Origin: Campylobacter showae
GTDB lineage: Bacteria > Campylobacterota > Campylobacteria > Campylobacterales > Campylobacteraceae
DNA: 64,000 bases
Reading direction: 5' to 3'
Assembly: GCF_900573985.1 (NCBI RefSeq)
Contig: NZ_UWOK01000001.1
Span: 1,984,001 to 2,048,000, forward strand
Numbering within the stretch: the first letter of the stretch is position 1; every line of letters begins with the position of its first letter. The position numbers and the translations under genes are program-made. Below, one piece after another: positions 26,190 through 33,968 of the stretch. The notes beneath the pieces were generated by a model that was given only the letters and a program-made list of their open reading frames with translations, was not told where the DNA came from and did not search any database.

Positions 26190-28544
26190 TTACAGCCTTA
26201 CTATCTGCGCTCCAAATCCCCCCTGCCCCGCCGGCGCGTCGAAAAACTCCTTCACGCTTGGATGTTCGCGCAAGAAGTTTTTGACCGCGTAGGCGAGCTT
26301 GCCCGTACCGATGCCGTGATACACCTGCACCTCGTCAAAGCCCATCACTAGGCTATCTGAGATAAATTTATCGAGCTTTTGCACCGCTTCGTCCGCGCGC
26401 AGGCCGTGCAGATCTAGCGTGACGCTGGCGTTTTGCGGCTTTTGCACGCTTAGGTTTATACCTGATTTTTTCGGCGGCGCGGGCGTTTCGCCGCTGATTT
26501 TTAGCTGATTTATCGGCACGCGCATGCTCACGTTATCGGTTTGTATCACGGCGTCATTTTTGCTAAGGCTCGCCACGACGCCTTTGATCTTGCCGTATTT
26601 CACGCGGTCGCCTACTTTTAGCTCGGGCGGGGCGGAGATTTCGGGCTTTTGCACGGCGCGCTTGGCCTCGTTTGCGCGGTTTAGAGCGCGCTGTTTTTCC
26701 TTGGTGTCGTCTAGATTTATCGCTCGCCTAGCCTCGTTTATCGCCTTAAAATATTCCCGCTCCAGCCGCGTTATAACCTCGTGTTGCTCGGCCTCGGCTC
26801 GCTCTTTTTGCTCTTTTAAATTTTCGATTAGCGAGTCTAGCTTTTGCTCTTTTTTCTCCGCGCTTTCGAGCTTTTCTTTGAGCTGCACCTCTAAATTTAA
26901 CGTCTTTGTGATGATTTCGTTTAGATTTTCTTTGTCTTCGCCGTAGATTTTTTTCGCCTGCGCGACCAAATTTGCCGCGATGCCGTATCTAGCCGCAGTC
27001 TCAAAGGCGTATGATTTACCGATCGTGCCCTTTAAAAACTCAAATTTAGGCCGCGAGTTTTCCTCGTCGTATAGCGCCGCGACTAGCTCTACGTCGGGGT
27101 TTTTAGCTAGTAGCATCGCAAGGCGCTTGTGGTGGGTGGTGATGATCATCTTGATATCCTGACCCATCAGCCGCTCGATCATCACGCCGTATAGGCTCGC
27201 CGCCTCCTCAAAATCCGTTCCAAGCTCGATCTCATCGACTCCGATGAGCAGATTTTTCTTCGTAAAAAGCTTAGAAAAATGCACCATACGCCCGGCAAAG
27301 GTCGAGATGTCGTTTTTCACGTTTTGCGGATCCTCTATGATGGCGTCAAATTCTTTGAAATTTCCGATCTGCGAATTTTGCGCGTTTATGCGCATCGGTA
27401 GCAGGTATTTAGCTAAAAATGCCGCGGCTATCAGCGATTTTAGCAGCATTGATTTACCGCCCGCGTTTACGCCGGTGATCAACAGCACCTTTTTACTAAA
27501 GTCGATGCTGATGCTTTTTGGATTTTTTAGCGCGGGGTGAGCGAAATTTGCCAGCTTTAAATTTGACCCGCCGCTTGGCAGCACGAACTCAAAATCAGCG
27601 CTTTTAGCCGTAAAAACTCGTGCGCAGTAGGCGTCAAATACGTCAAACGCGCCGTTTATAAATTTTAAAAACGGCAAGCCCTTGTGCATCGCGGAGCTAA
27701 AAATTTTACAGTGCTCGTAGACGATCTGCTCTTTTTTATCCAGCAGTTCGCTTTGCTCTTTTTTGAGTTTTTGGATGTTTTCGGGCGCGACGTAGAAGTA
27801 GCCGCCCGAGCTTCTAGCCACGACCGTGCCCTTTAGCACGTGGTTAAACCCGCCTCGCACGAGCAGCGCCTCGACCGAGCTGATATAGTGCACCTGCGTA
27901 TCGACGAGATAGGGCGTGATGGATTTTGAGTAGATGAGGCGGCGTAGATCGGCGTCTATTTGCGCTCTTTTGGCGCTAAACGCGTCTCTGATACCGCCCA
28001 GGCGCTCGTCCACTTCGTCTTTTAGCTCGCCGTTTTTATCAAACGAGTTTGCGAGCTTTAGCATCGGCTGTGGGATCTCGATTTTAGCGAGCCACTCGCC
28101 TAGCTTGCCTTCAAATTTGAGCGTTTTTAGGTAGGTAAAATAGCCGATTATCTTGGCAAACTCAAAAATCTCGCTCACGTGCAGCGTGGCTTGTTTGCTT
28201 AGGCGCATGAGCGCGTCGTCTAGATTTTGAGCCGGTGAGGGCGGGTCAAACTGCTTTTGCGAGAGTTCTAAAATTTTCTCATAATGCAGCCTGCTGTCGC
28301 CCGCCATAAAAAGCGGCTTGGGGCGCGCTAAAAAGGAGTTAAACCTCTCCATATAGCCTTGCAAATCTAAAATTTTTATAAGCCGCTCAAAGCCCTCCGC
28401 GTTTGTAAATTCTTTTTGCTCACGGTGCGCCGCGGCGTCCGAAACATCGCCGTTTCTTTGCTCGCGCGAGATGTTATTTTCCAGCCCGTTTGCCTCCCAA
28501 ACGCCGCCTTGAGTCAAATTTTGATTATCTTTAAAATTACGCAA
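26190..28544 (-). CDS. mutS2: Endonuclease/recombination suppressor MutS2
   Basis: MutS2 suppresses homologous recombination (in Helicobacter) and in other bacteria acts on stalled ribosomes. The MutS-type ATPase has Walker A TGVNAGGKSMLLKS near residue 358 and a Walker B region IGVDEIELGTDFEEA. A long coiled coil follows (about 540-640), and the C-terminal Smr nuclease domain contains LDLHGLRADEAV and YHGIGTGKL. At 784 residues it exceeds the roughly 736 of C. jejuni. The extra N-terminal 50 residues are low-complexity, and the only canonical in-frame start is the TTG at 28544, directly after the upstream stop. Confidence 0.93.
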   Translation of the reverse strand: MRNFKDNQNLTQGGVWEANGLENNISREQRNGDVSDAAAHREQKEFTNAEGFERLIKILDLQGYMERFNSFLARPKPLFMAGDSRLHYEKILELSQKQFDPPSPAQNLDDALMRLSKQATLHVSEIFEFAKIIGYFTYLKTLKFEGKLGEWLAKIEIPQPMLKLANSFDKNGELKDEVDERLGGIRDAFSAKRAQIDADLRRLIYSKSITPYLVDTQVHYISSVEALLVRGGFNHVLKGTVVARSSGGYFYVAPENIQKLKKEQSELLDKKEQIVYEHCKIFSSAMHKGLPFLKFINGAFDVFDAYCARVFTAKSADFEFVLPSGGSNLKLANFAHPALKNPKSISIDFSKKVLLITGVNAGGKSMLLKSLIAAAFLAKYLLPMRINAQNSQIGNFKEFDAIIEDPQNVKNDISTFAGRMVHFSKLFTKKNLLIGVDEIELGTDFEEAASLYGVMIERLMGQDIKMIITTHHKRLAMLLAKNPDVELVAALYDEENSRPKFEFLKGTIGKSYAFETAARYGIAANLVAQAKKIYGEDKENLNEIITKTLNLEVQLKEKLESAEKKEQKLDSLIENLKEQKERAEAEQHEVITRLEREYFKAINEARRAINLDDTKEKQRALNRANEAKRAVQKPEISAPPELKVGDRVKYGKIKGVVASLSKNDAVIQTDNVSMRVPINQLKISGETPAPPKKSGINLSVQKPQNASVTLDLHGLRADEAVQKLDKFISDSLVMGFDEVQVYHGIGTGKLAYAVKNFLREHPSVKEFFDAPAGQGGFGAQIVRL

Positions 28545-28892
28545 TTATTCGCCTTTAAATTCGCAGCCATCAAGCGCGATCTTGACGCTGTTTAGTTCCT
28601 TTGCCGAGCGTTTTGCGACGAAGGATGACGTGCCGAACTCGTAGTTAAATTTAGTGTTATTTACGTCGAAATTTCCGCATTTTAGGGTTTTGCCTTGGTT
28701 GAAAAGCGCGACTAGCTCCAGCCTTTTGCCCTGCTCACTTTCTAGCCTGATCTCGTAAAAATATAGCGCCGCCGCGACAAAAATAACCGAAAAAGTGATG
28801 ATAAATTTCGCCTTTTTGCTTAGCTTTTCGTCGCTCACGCTAAATATCGCAATCGCGGCAAGTACGCCTAAAAGTACGATTATGACCCTCAT
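28545..28892 (-). CDS. Small membrane protein between murC and mutS2
   Basis: The 115-residue protein has two hydrophobic segments near the N-terminus (about 1-18 and 30-48) followed by a soluble domain with two cysteines (LKCGNFDVNNTKF, LDGCEFKGE). I do not recognise a named family. A membrane protein of similar size occupies the same place between murC and mutS2 in C. jejuni. The start overlaps the murC stop by four bases and the stop directly abuts the mutS2 start, so it is translated as part of this operon. Confidence 0.75.
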   Translation of the reverse strand: MRVIIVLLGVLAAIAIFSVSDEKLSKKAKFIITFSVIFVAAALYFYEIRLESEQGKRLELVALFNQGKTLKCGNFDVNNTKFNYEFGTSSFVAKRSAKELNSVKIALDGCEFKGE

Positions 28893-30487
28893 GCGTCGCC
28901 TCTTAGCTGATATGTGATGTCTCCAGCGCCAAAGCCGATCACTAAGCCGTCATCGAGCAAGTTTTTCACGCCAAACTCGTCCGTAAAAGCAATCCCCTCG
29001 CCCTCGCGCGCGACTTTTTGCGTCATCACGGGATTGTAGTGCTTAAACTCCTCTTTTAAATTTATATCTATCGGCGTCTCGCCAGCGGCATAAACAGGTA
29101 GGATAACAAGCTCGTCTATGCCCTCAAAGCACTCTTTAAAGCCTTGCAAATTTGCGCTTAGGCGCGTAAATCTGTGCGGCTGAAATATCGACGTGATCTT
29201 GGTGATGCCTAGCAGCTTGGCGTATTCAAAGACTGATTGCAAAGTAGCCTTGATCTCGGTCGGATGATGCGCGTAGTCGTCGATGAGTACGAATTTGCGG
29301 CTCGCGGTTAGGATATCGAAGCGCTTTTTGATACCTTTAAAATTTAGCAAATTTTGCCTGATTTGCGCCAGAGAGGTTTCATTTAGCGCGGCCAAGATCG
29401 CTAGCGACGCATCTACGGCGATATGCTCACCCATGCCCAGCACTTCAAATTTGCCTAAATTTTTTAGATTAAACGCGGTATAAGGCACGAAATCGCGTAC
29501 GATCATACTAAGCTCGGTGATATCGACGCTTGGATAAAGGCGCACGGCATCTAGCTTTAGCGTACCTAAAAACTCGTCCTCGGCGTTTATCACGCGCACC
29601 TTGGCTCGCTCCAAAAAGCCTCGATACGCCGCGTGAAATTTCTCCAAATCATAGCCGTAATGCTCCATATGCTCGGGCTCGGCATTGGTCACGACGGCTA
29701 GATACGGGTTTGAGTTAAGAAAGCTGCTATCGCTCTCGTCGGCTTCGAAAATGACGTTGTCGCAGGGCTCGTATTTCATATTTGAGCCAAACTGCTTACT
29801 GATCGCGCCGATGATGACCGAGCCCTCCACGAGGCTAGAGAGCATCGCCGAGGTCGTGCTTTTGCCGTGCGCGCCCGCTACCGAAAACACGCGCTTGCCC
29901 TCAAGTACCATCGGCAGCGACTCTTTGCGCGATAGGCACTTTAGCCCTTTACTTTGAGCCTCGACTAGTTCGACGTTATCGGGTTTTATTGCGGCCGAGT
30001 AGATGACGAAGTCCTGATCCTTGATCGCGGCCTTGCTGTGCGGCGTGATGACGTCGATGCCCTGCGCGGCTAGCTCGCGCGTGGTCGGGCTTTCTTTGAT
30101 GTCGCTACCGCTGATGATGAAGCCCTTTTCGTGCAAAAAGCGCGCGATCGCCGAGATACCGATACCGCCGATACCGATAAAATGAACCTTTTTACACTCG
30201 ACTATTCGCTCCCTTGCACACTCTCTTTCATTAAAGCTAGCCGCTTGTGCGTTTAAATTTGACTGCGCTAAATTTTCGCGACCCGAATTTGACGCCCCGC
30301 CCGCTTCTACCGTGCGATGAAGCCCGCTTGCTTGGTTAAAATTTCCTTGTTTTAAATTTTCCACTCGTTTTCCTTGTAAATTCTTAAAGTATTTATATTT
30401 ACGTCGCCTGCGGCGCAATAGATAACGCTTGTCGTTCTTGCAAATCTCGGCAAAAATACGTCGCGCGTATTTTTTCGTATTCGCCAT
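28889..30487 (-). CDS. murC: UDP-N-acetylmuramate--L-alanine ligase
   Basis: MurC adds L-alanine to UDP-MurNAc in peptidoglycan synthesis. The core begins at KKVHFIGIGGIGISAIARF (about residue 98), with the ATP loop VAGAHGKSTTSAM and C-terminal motifs DDYAHHPTEI and FQPHRFTR. A normal MurC would begin at that KKVHF, but no ATG, GTG or TTG is in frame there. The frame is open to an ATG at 30487, with a GTG near residue 42 as an alternative. The roughly 97-residue extension is rich in Asn, Arg, Ala and Gly and unlike known MurC domains. The start position is therefore uncertain. Confidence 0.93.
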   Translation of the reverse strand: MANTKKYARRIFAEICKNDKRYLLRRRRRKYKYFKNLQGKRVENLKQGNFNQASGLHRTVEAGGASNSGRENLAQSNLNAQAASFNERECARERIVECKKVHFIGIGGIGISAIARFLHEKGFIISGSDIKESPTTRELAAQGIDVITPHSKAAIKDQDFVIYSAAIKPDNVELVEAQSKGLKCLSRKESLPMVLEGKRVFSVAGAHGKSTTSAMLSSLVEGSVIIGAISKQFGSNMKYEPCDNVIFEADESDSSFLNSNPYLAVVTNAEPEHMEHYGYDLEKFHAAYRGFLERAKVRVINAEDEFLGTLKLDAVRLYPSVDITELSMIVRDFVPYTAFNLKNLGKFEVLGMGEHIAVDASLAILAALNETSLAQIRQNLLNFKGIKKRFDILTASRKFVLIDDYAHHPTEIKATLQSVFEYAKLLGITKITSIFQPHRFTRLSANLQGFKECFEGIDELVILPVYAAGETPIDINLKEEFKHYNPVMTQKVAREGEGIAFTDEFGVKNLLDDGLVIGFGAGDITYQLRGDA

Positions 30488-30751
30488 ATTCTCGGTTCTT
30501 GTTCAGTCGTCTTGCGCGAAAACGCACAGATGAGTTCTTTCGCATATTTGCCGCTAAATTCATTTTTCTTTATTTTGCGAAATTTAAGACCCCCTACATC
30601 GTCCGCCGCGATACAGCTCTATGCTATTAAACGCTAGCGGCCGCGATCAAAGTTTGTAAGATTTCCCATTAAATTTATTAGCCCGATTTTAGCGAAAATG
30701 AAATTTTGAGATGCTGAAAAGATGAAATTTATGCGGATTTTAGCAGGCATT

Positions 30752-31108
30752 TTACCGCGTCAGCTCAAAGCTAAGATCGATCAGATCCTCCACCTGCTCG
30801 GGTGCGATTTTGGAGTTTAAATTTACGCTGATCCAGTGCTTTTTATTCATATGATAGGCGGGCAAAATTTGCTCCCCGTCGCGCAAAATCGCCGCGAGAT
30901 CAGGCTTGCATTTTAGGTTTAGTATCTCTAGCTCCTGCGCGCTTTTAAGCCCAAATTTACCGCCGTCCACGCGCATAAAAACGGCGAACCATTTTCGGTT
31001 TTTCGCGTGGCGAAACACGGCAAATTCCGGGTGCTTGTCAAATACTCGCTCGCCCTGCGCGCCGAATTTCTCCTTTATGTAGCTAAAAACTCGCTTCTGC
31101 ACGAGCAT
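30752..31108 (-). CDS. YjbR/MmcQ-family protein
   Basis: The 118-residue protein shows the YjbR (CyaY-like, DUF419) pattern: an N-terminal helix, a strand with a lysine-tryptophan run (NRKWFAVFMRV), LNLKCKPDLAAILRDG, PAYHMNKKHWISVNL and a final helix. YjbR proteins are small predicted DNA-binding proteins of unclear function. The chosen ATG overlaps the tag stop (TGATG); an upstream GTG or TTG in frame would add eight residues inside tag. Pairing with tag suggests co-expression. Confidence 0.85.
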   Translation of the reverse strand: MLVQKRVFSYIKEKFGAQGERVFDKHPEFAVFRHAKNRKWFAVFMRVDGGKFGLKSAQELEILNLKCKPDLAAILRDGEQILPAYHMNKKHWISVNLNSKIAPEQVEDLIDLSFELTR

Positions 31109-31710
31109 CACTTGCCCCCTTTGCAAAAGCAAGCGTCCAGATGATCGTCCACTACGCCCGCGCTTTGCAAAAACGCATAGACGCTCGTGGGTCCAAGAAA
31201 TTTAAATCCGCGCTTTTTCAGCTCTTTTGCGACGAAGTCCGCAAGCGGCGTGGTAGCGGGGATCTGTTTTAGGCTTTCGTAGTGATTTATGATGGGCTTG
31301 CCGTCAAATTCTGGATCAAATTTAGGCAGTAGATAGCCCCAAAGATAGTCGTAAAAGCTGCCAAACTCGCCCACGACGGCAAGGAATGCGCGAGCGTTTG
31401 CGGCAAGCGAGTTTAGCTTTAGGCGGTTTCTGATGAGTGCGGGGTTTTGCATAAATTTTGCCATCTGCTCCTCGCCGTAGAGCGAAATTTTGCGCGCGTC
31501 AAATCCGTCAAATGCCGCTCGCATCGCCTCGCGCTTAAGCAGCACCGCATGCCACGAGATGCCCGCCTGAAAGCCCTCCAGCACGATGAGCTCGAAAAAT
31601 TTCGCATCGTCTTTTACGAGCTTGCCCCACTCCCGGTCGTGATATACGCGCTCCAGATCGCTTTTCTCCGCCCAGTCGCAGCGGATTTTGGGTTTTTGAG
31701 TATTTTGCAA
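31108..31710 (-). CDS. tag: DNA-3-methyladenine glycosylase I
   Basis: Tag removes 3-methyladenine from alkylated DNA. The 200-residue protein has the characteristic opening RCDWAEKSDLERVYHDREWG, FELIVLEGFQAGISW with the catalytic-pocket residues, and the C-terminal zinc-site region DDHLDACFC. Start is TTG at 31710, with AGGAG seven bases before it and TACAAT further upstream as a likely -10. The yjbR gene follows with a one-base overlap. Confidence 0.93.
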   Translation of the reverse strand: MQNTQKPKIRCDWAEKSDLERVYHDREWGKLVKDDAKFFELIVLEGFQAGISWHAVLLKREAMRAAFDGFDARKISLYGEEQMAKFMQNPALIRNRLKLNSLAANARAFLAVVGEFGSFYDYLWGYLLPKFDPEFDGKPIINHYESLKQIPATTPLADFVAKELKKRGFKFLGPTSVYAFLQSAGVVDDHLDACFCKGGK

Positions 31711-31839
31711 ATTTAGCTCCTAGCTTTGATAAAATTTGAGAGATTGTAGCGAAATTTGGGTTAAGAAAGATGATGTGGAATCAAATTTTACCAGGCAAAA
31801 TTTGATTTTTAAATTTGGTAAATTTTATGCTTTAAATTT

Positions 31840-31874
31840 AAAAAGCATTGCAGATCAAATTTAACCTGCAATGC
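31840..31874 (-). terminator. Intrinsic terminator of the flavoprotein gene
   Basis: GCATTGCAG (31845-31853) and CTGCAATGC (31866-31874) pair perfectly around a 12-base loop. Read leftward, the hairpin is followed by TTTTTAAATTT. Confidence 0.8.
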
Positions 31875-31895
31875 AATAATTTGCAAGTATTTCGA

Positions 31896-32028
31896 GGCGA
31901 TTTTTGGGGTTTTCTGCTTCGCAAGCTCGCAGCTGCAAGCAGAAGAAGTTAAAATTTGACAAAGATAAGGCACGTAGCCTATCGAGTCAAATTTTAACAA
32001 AATCCGCAAAAAGCGTCCGAAAGACGCC
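31896..32028 (-). repeat. Nested-hairpin 3' element, copy B (after the flavoprotein gene)
   Basis: The element lies five bases after the stop codon. The middle stem is a perfect 13-bp pair, GTTAAAATTTGAC (31948-31960) with GTCAAATTTTAAC (31986-31998). The apex is GATA-A-GGC / GCC-TATC around ACGTA, identical to copy C. The outer part differs from copies A and C: GGCG pairs with CGCC, TTTTTG pairs with CAAAAA, and an inserted TTCTGCTT/AAGCAGAA arm is present. Confidence 0.75.
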
Positions 32029-32033
32029 GCAAA

Positions 32034-33590
32034 TTAGCCTATATTCTCTCCCGCTATCATACCAAACGTTAAGCAGTCGGCTATCGCTACGCTACCTAAG
32101 CGGCTGGCTCCGTGTACGCCGCCCGTGATCTCGCCTGCGGCAAATAATCTTGGGATAGGCATCTCTGTTTGTAGAGAGATGACCTGAGCTTTGGTATTGA
32201 TATCGATACCGCCCATAGTGTGGTGAAGTTTTGGCGTACCGCGCATAGCGTAGAAAGGTGGTTTAGAGATATCTACGCCGTTTGTAGTGGTTTTATCCAT
32301 AGGTTTGCCAAAGTCTTCGTCCTTGCCTGATTTAACGAAGCTGTTATATCTCTCGACGGTCTTTTTTAGCTCTGCAGCAGGGATTTTATAAGCTGCGGCT
32401 AGTTCGTCTAGGGTTTCAAATTTCTTTAGTACGCCGGACTCTAGCGGTTTGGTGTAGTGTTCAGGTATGACCATGTTTTTTACACCCTCAGAGTCGCAGA
32501 AGTTGATCGGATAGATATCGGCTTTTGCGTCGATTACTTTAAACATAGCTTGAGAGCGAGTGCGGCGGTCTGCTAGCTCGTTCATATAGCGTTTGCCGGT
32601 TCTTGGATCGACTGAGATACCGTAGCGGAAGCTTCCGTTTACGTTAAACATAGAGCCAACGCCAAAGCCTTTTTCATCAGGGCATGCCCATGGACCAAAC
32701 TGTATCCAGCTTAGCTGAACAGGTGTAGCGCCGATCCTAAACGCCTCTTTCATAGCGCCGGCTGTTGCGCCCGGATGGTTTGTGCTATCCGTAGTAGGCA
32801 GGATAGACGGGTCTTGAACCTGTCTAAAGAATACGTCGCGGCAAAATCCTCCCGCAGCTAGTACTACGCCTTTTTTAGCTTTTATAACTTTTTTAGTTCC
32901 CGTAGTGTTTTCGGCATCGTCTTTTTGGCTCTTTGGATCAAATTTATAATCCTCTCTGATGATCACGCCGTCTACGCCGCCGTCCTCGCCTAGGACGAAT
33001 TCGTCAAATTTAGCCCTTTGTCTTAGCTCGCAGCCTTGTAGGTTTTTAAAGTATTCTACCATCGGCTGAACGATGCCCGATCCTGAGCCGTTAGCTGTTT
33101 GAAGCGATCTAGGTACGCTGTGTCCGCCTGCGTGAGTAACTTTATCTATGTATTTAGCGCCGCATTTTAGAGTTAGTTTATATGCGTCTTGAGCACGAGT
33201 AGCGATGGTGTCGATGAGATCTACGTGGTTTAGGCCGCGGCCTGCTTTTAGGCAGTCTTTGATAAATAGCTCGTTGCTATCTTTGATGCCTTCGGCTTTT
33301 TGTTTGTCGCTGTTTGGAACGGCAAATATACCGCCGTTAATAACGGAGTTACCGCCGACGCGTCCCATTTTTTCTAGGATTAGGACTTTATTGCCCTTTT
33401 CGGCTGCGGTGATACCAGCTGCTAGTCCTGCAAAACCGGAACCAACGATAACTACGTCCCACTCCTCGTCAAATTTGACGTCCTTAGTGTTAACGGCTGC
33501 TTGCGCATTTACTCCGCCTAGAGCTAAAGCTCCGGCACCTACCATACTTAACTTAACAAAATCTCTTCTTGAAACGTTTGAGTTTTTCAT
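32034..33590 (-). CDS. Tat-exported flavocytochrome c-type fumarate/methacrylate reductase flavoprotein
   Basis: The 518-residue protein has a twin-arginine signal (SRRDFVK, residues 7-13, cleavage near 31), so it is exported folded with FAD. The FAD site is VVIVGSGFAGLAAG (about 46-59) with GRVGGNSVINGG. Reductase-domain features typical of soluble fumarate reductases are present: GKRYMNELADRRTR, HHTMGGIDI and ASRLGS near the C-terminus. Relatives reduce fumarate, methacrylate, urocanate or similar acceptors in the periplasm; the substrate is not determinable. No haem motif is present and no cytochrome gene is adjacent, so the electron donor is unknown. Confidence 0.85.
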   Translation of the reverse strand: MKNSNVSRRDFVKLSMVGAGALALGGVNAQAAVNTKDVKFDEEWDVVIVGSGFAGLAAGITAAEKGNKVLILEKMGRVGGNSVINGGIFAVPNSDKQKAEGIKDSNELFIKDCLKAGRGLNHVDLIDTIATRAQDAYKLTLKCGAKYIDKVTHAGGHSVPRSLQTANGSGSGIVQPMVEYFKNLQGCELRQRAKFDEFVLGEDGGVDGVIIREDYKFDPKSQKDDAENTTGTKKVIKAKKGVVLAAGGFCRDVFFRQVQDPSILPTTDSTNHPGATAGAMKEAFRIGATPVQLSWIQFGPWACPDEKGFGVGSMFNVNGSFRYGISVDPRTGKRYMNELADRRTRSQAMFKVIDAKADIYPINFCDSEGVKNMVIPEHYTKPLESGVLKKFETLDELAAAYKIPAAELKKTVERYNSFVKSGKDEDFGKPMDKTTTNGVDISKPPFYAMRGTPKLHHTMGGIDINTKAQVISLQTEMPIPRLFAAGEITGGVHGASRLGSVAIADCLTFGMIAGENIG

Positions 33591-33717
33591 AGCTTCTCCT
33601 TAAATTTACTTAGCTATTACCTGTAAATCTTTAATTTACGACTCTACTCTAAATACCTTTATTACTATTGGCGTCTTTGGGCGTCCTCCTTGGATTAAAT
33701 TTATTTTAGCTAGTGTT

Positions 33718-33723
33718 ATTATA
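33718..33723 (-). promoter_or_regulatory. Promoter -10 of the flavoprotein gene
   Basis: A perfect TATAAT on the minus strand lies about 128 bases upstream of the start codon. The distance implies an unusually long leader for this genome. The proximal ribosome-binding site is AAGGAG. Confidence 0.5.
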
Positions 33724-33824
33724 GGACTTAACTTTAAAGAATAAGCTTAAATGAAGGTGTAATTTGGAATTTATTTGTAATATTTAAAGATTTATTTAGC
33801 CTCAAAACGTGACTATATCGGGCT

Positions 33825-33833
33825 GGGGGGGGG
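33825..33833 (+). repeat. Homopolymeric G9 tract
   Basis: Nine consecutive G lie about 100 bases upstream of the putative flavoprotein -10 box and downstream of the S-layer terminator. G tracts of this length are slippage-prone contingency loci in Campylobacter, but this one is intergenic. Confidence 0.85.
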
Positions 33834-33933
33834 TGGAATGAAAATAAAATCGAATTTGGTGGGGGTGGGTTTGAATGAACTAAGGATTATAGAACAAAAA
33901 TCTACTAAAAATAATAAGAATATAAAGTCAGAT

Positions 33934-33961
33934 AAAAAATCAGGCGGCATAAGCCGCCTGA
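33934..33961 (-). terminator. Intrinsic terminator of the S-layer gene
   Basis: TCAGGCGGC and GCCGCCTGA pair perfectly over nine bases around a four-base loop, just after the stop codon. Read leftward, TTTTTT follows. It is the strongest terminator in the window. Confidence 0.92.
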
Positions 33962-33968
33962 GAGAAGA

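Larger units (their letters stand above)
31711..32033 (-). other. Intergenic region with two hairpins and repeat copy B
   Basis: From right to left this 323-bp gap holds repeat copy B (31896-32028), an intrinsic terminator (31840-31874), a 10-bp hairpin of ATCAAATTTT with AAAATTTGAT (31780-31806), and the tag promoter region. A 66-codon frame crossing it is judged non-coding. Confidence 0.7.
33591..33968 (-). other. Intergenic region with promoter, nine-G tract and terminator
   Basis: This 378-bp gap holds the S-layer terminator (33934-33961), G-rich DNA with a nine-G run (33825-33833) and GGGGGTGGG (33861-33869), and the flavoprotein promoter -10 (33718-33723). A roughly 120-base leader follows. 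The leader contains an AGGAGG that has no start codon behind it. Confidence 0.65.

Noticed and set aside
31809..32009. 66-codon leftward frame across copy B and the terminator
   Set aside because: It crosses a rho-independent terminator and the repeat, and its tail is AAATTT-rich spacer.
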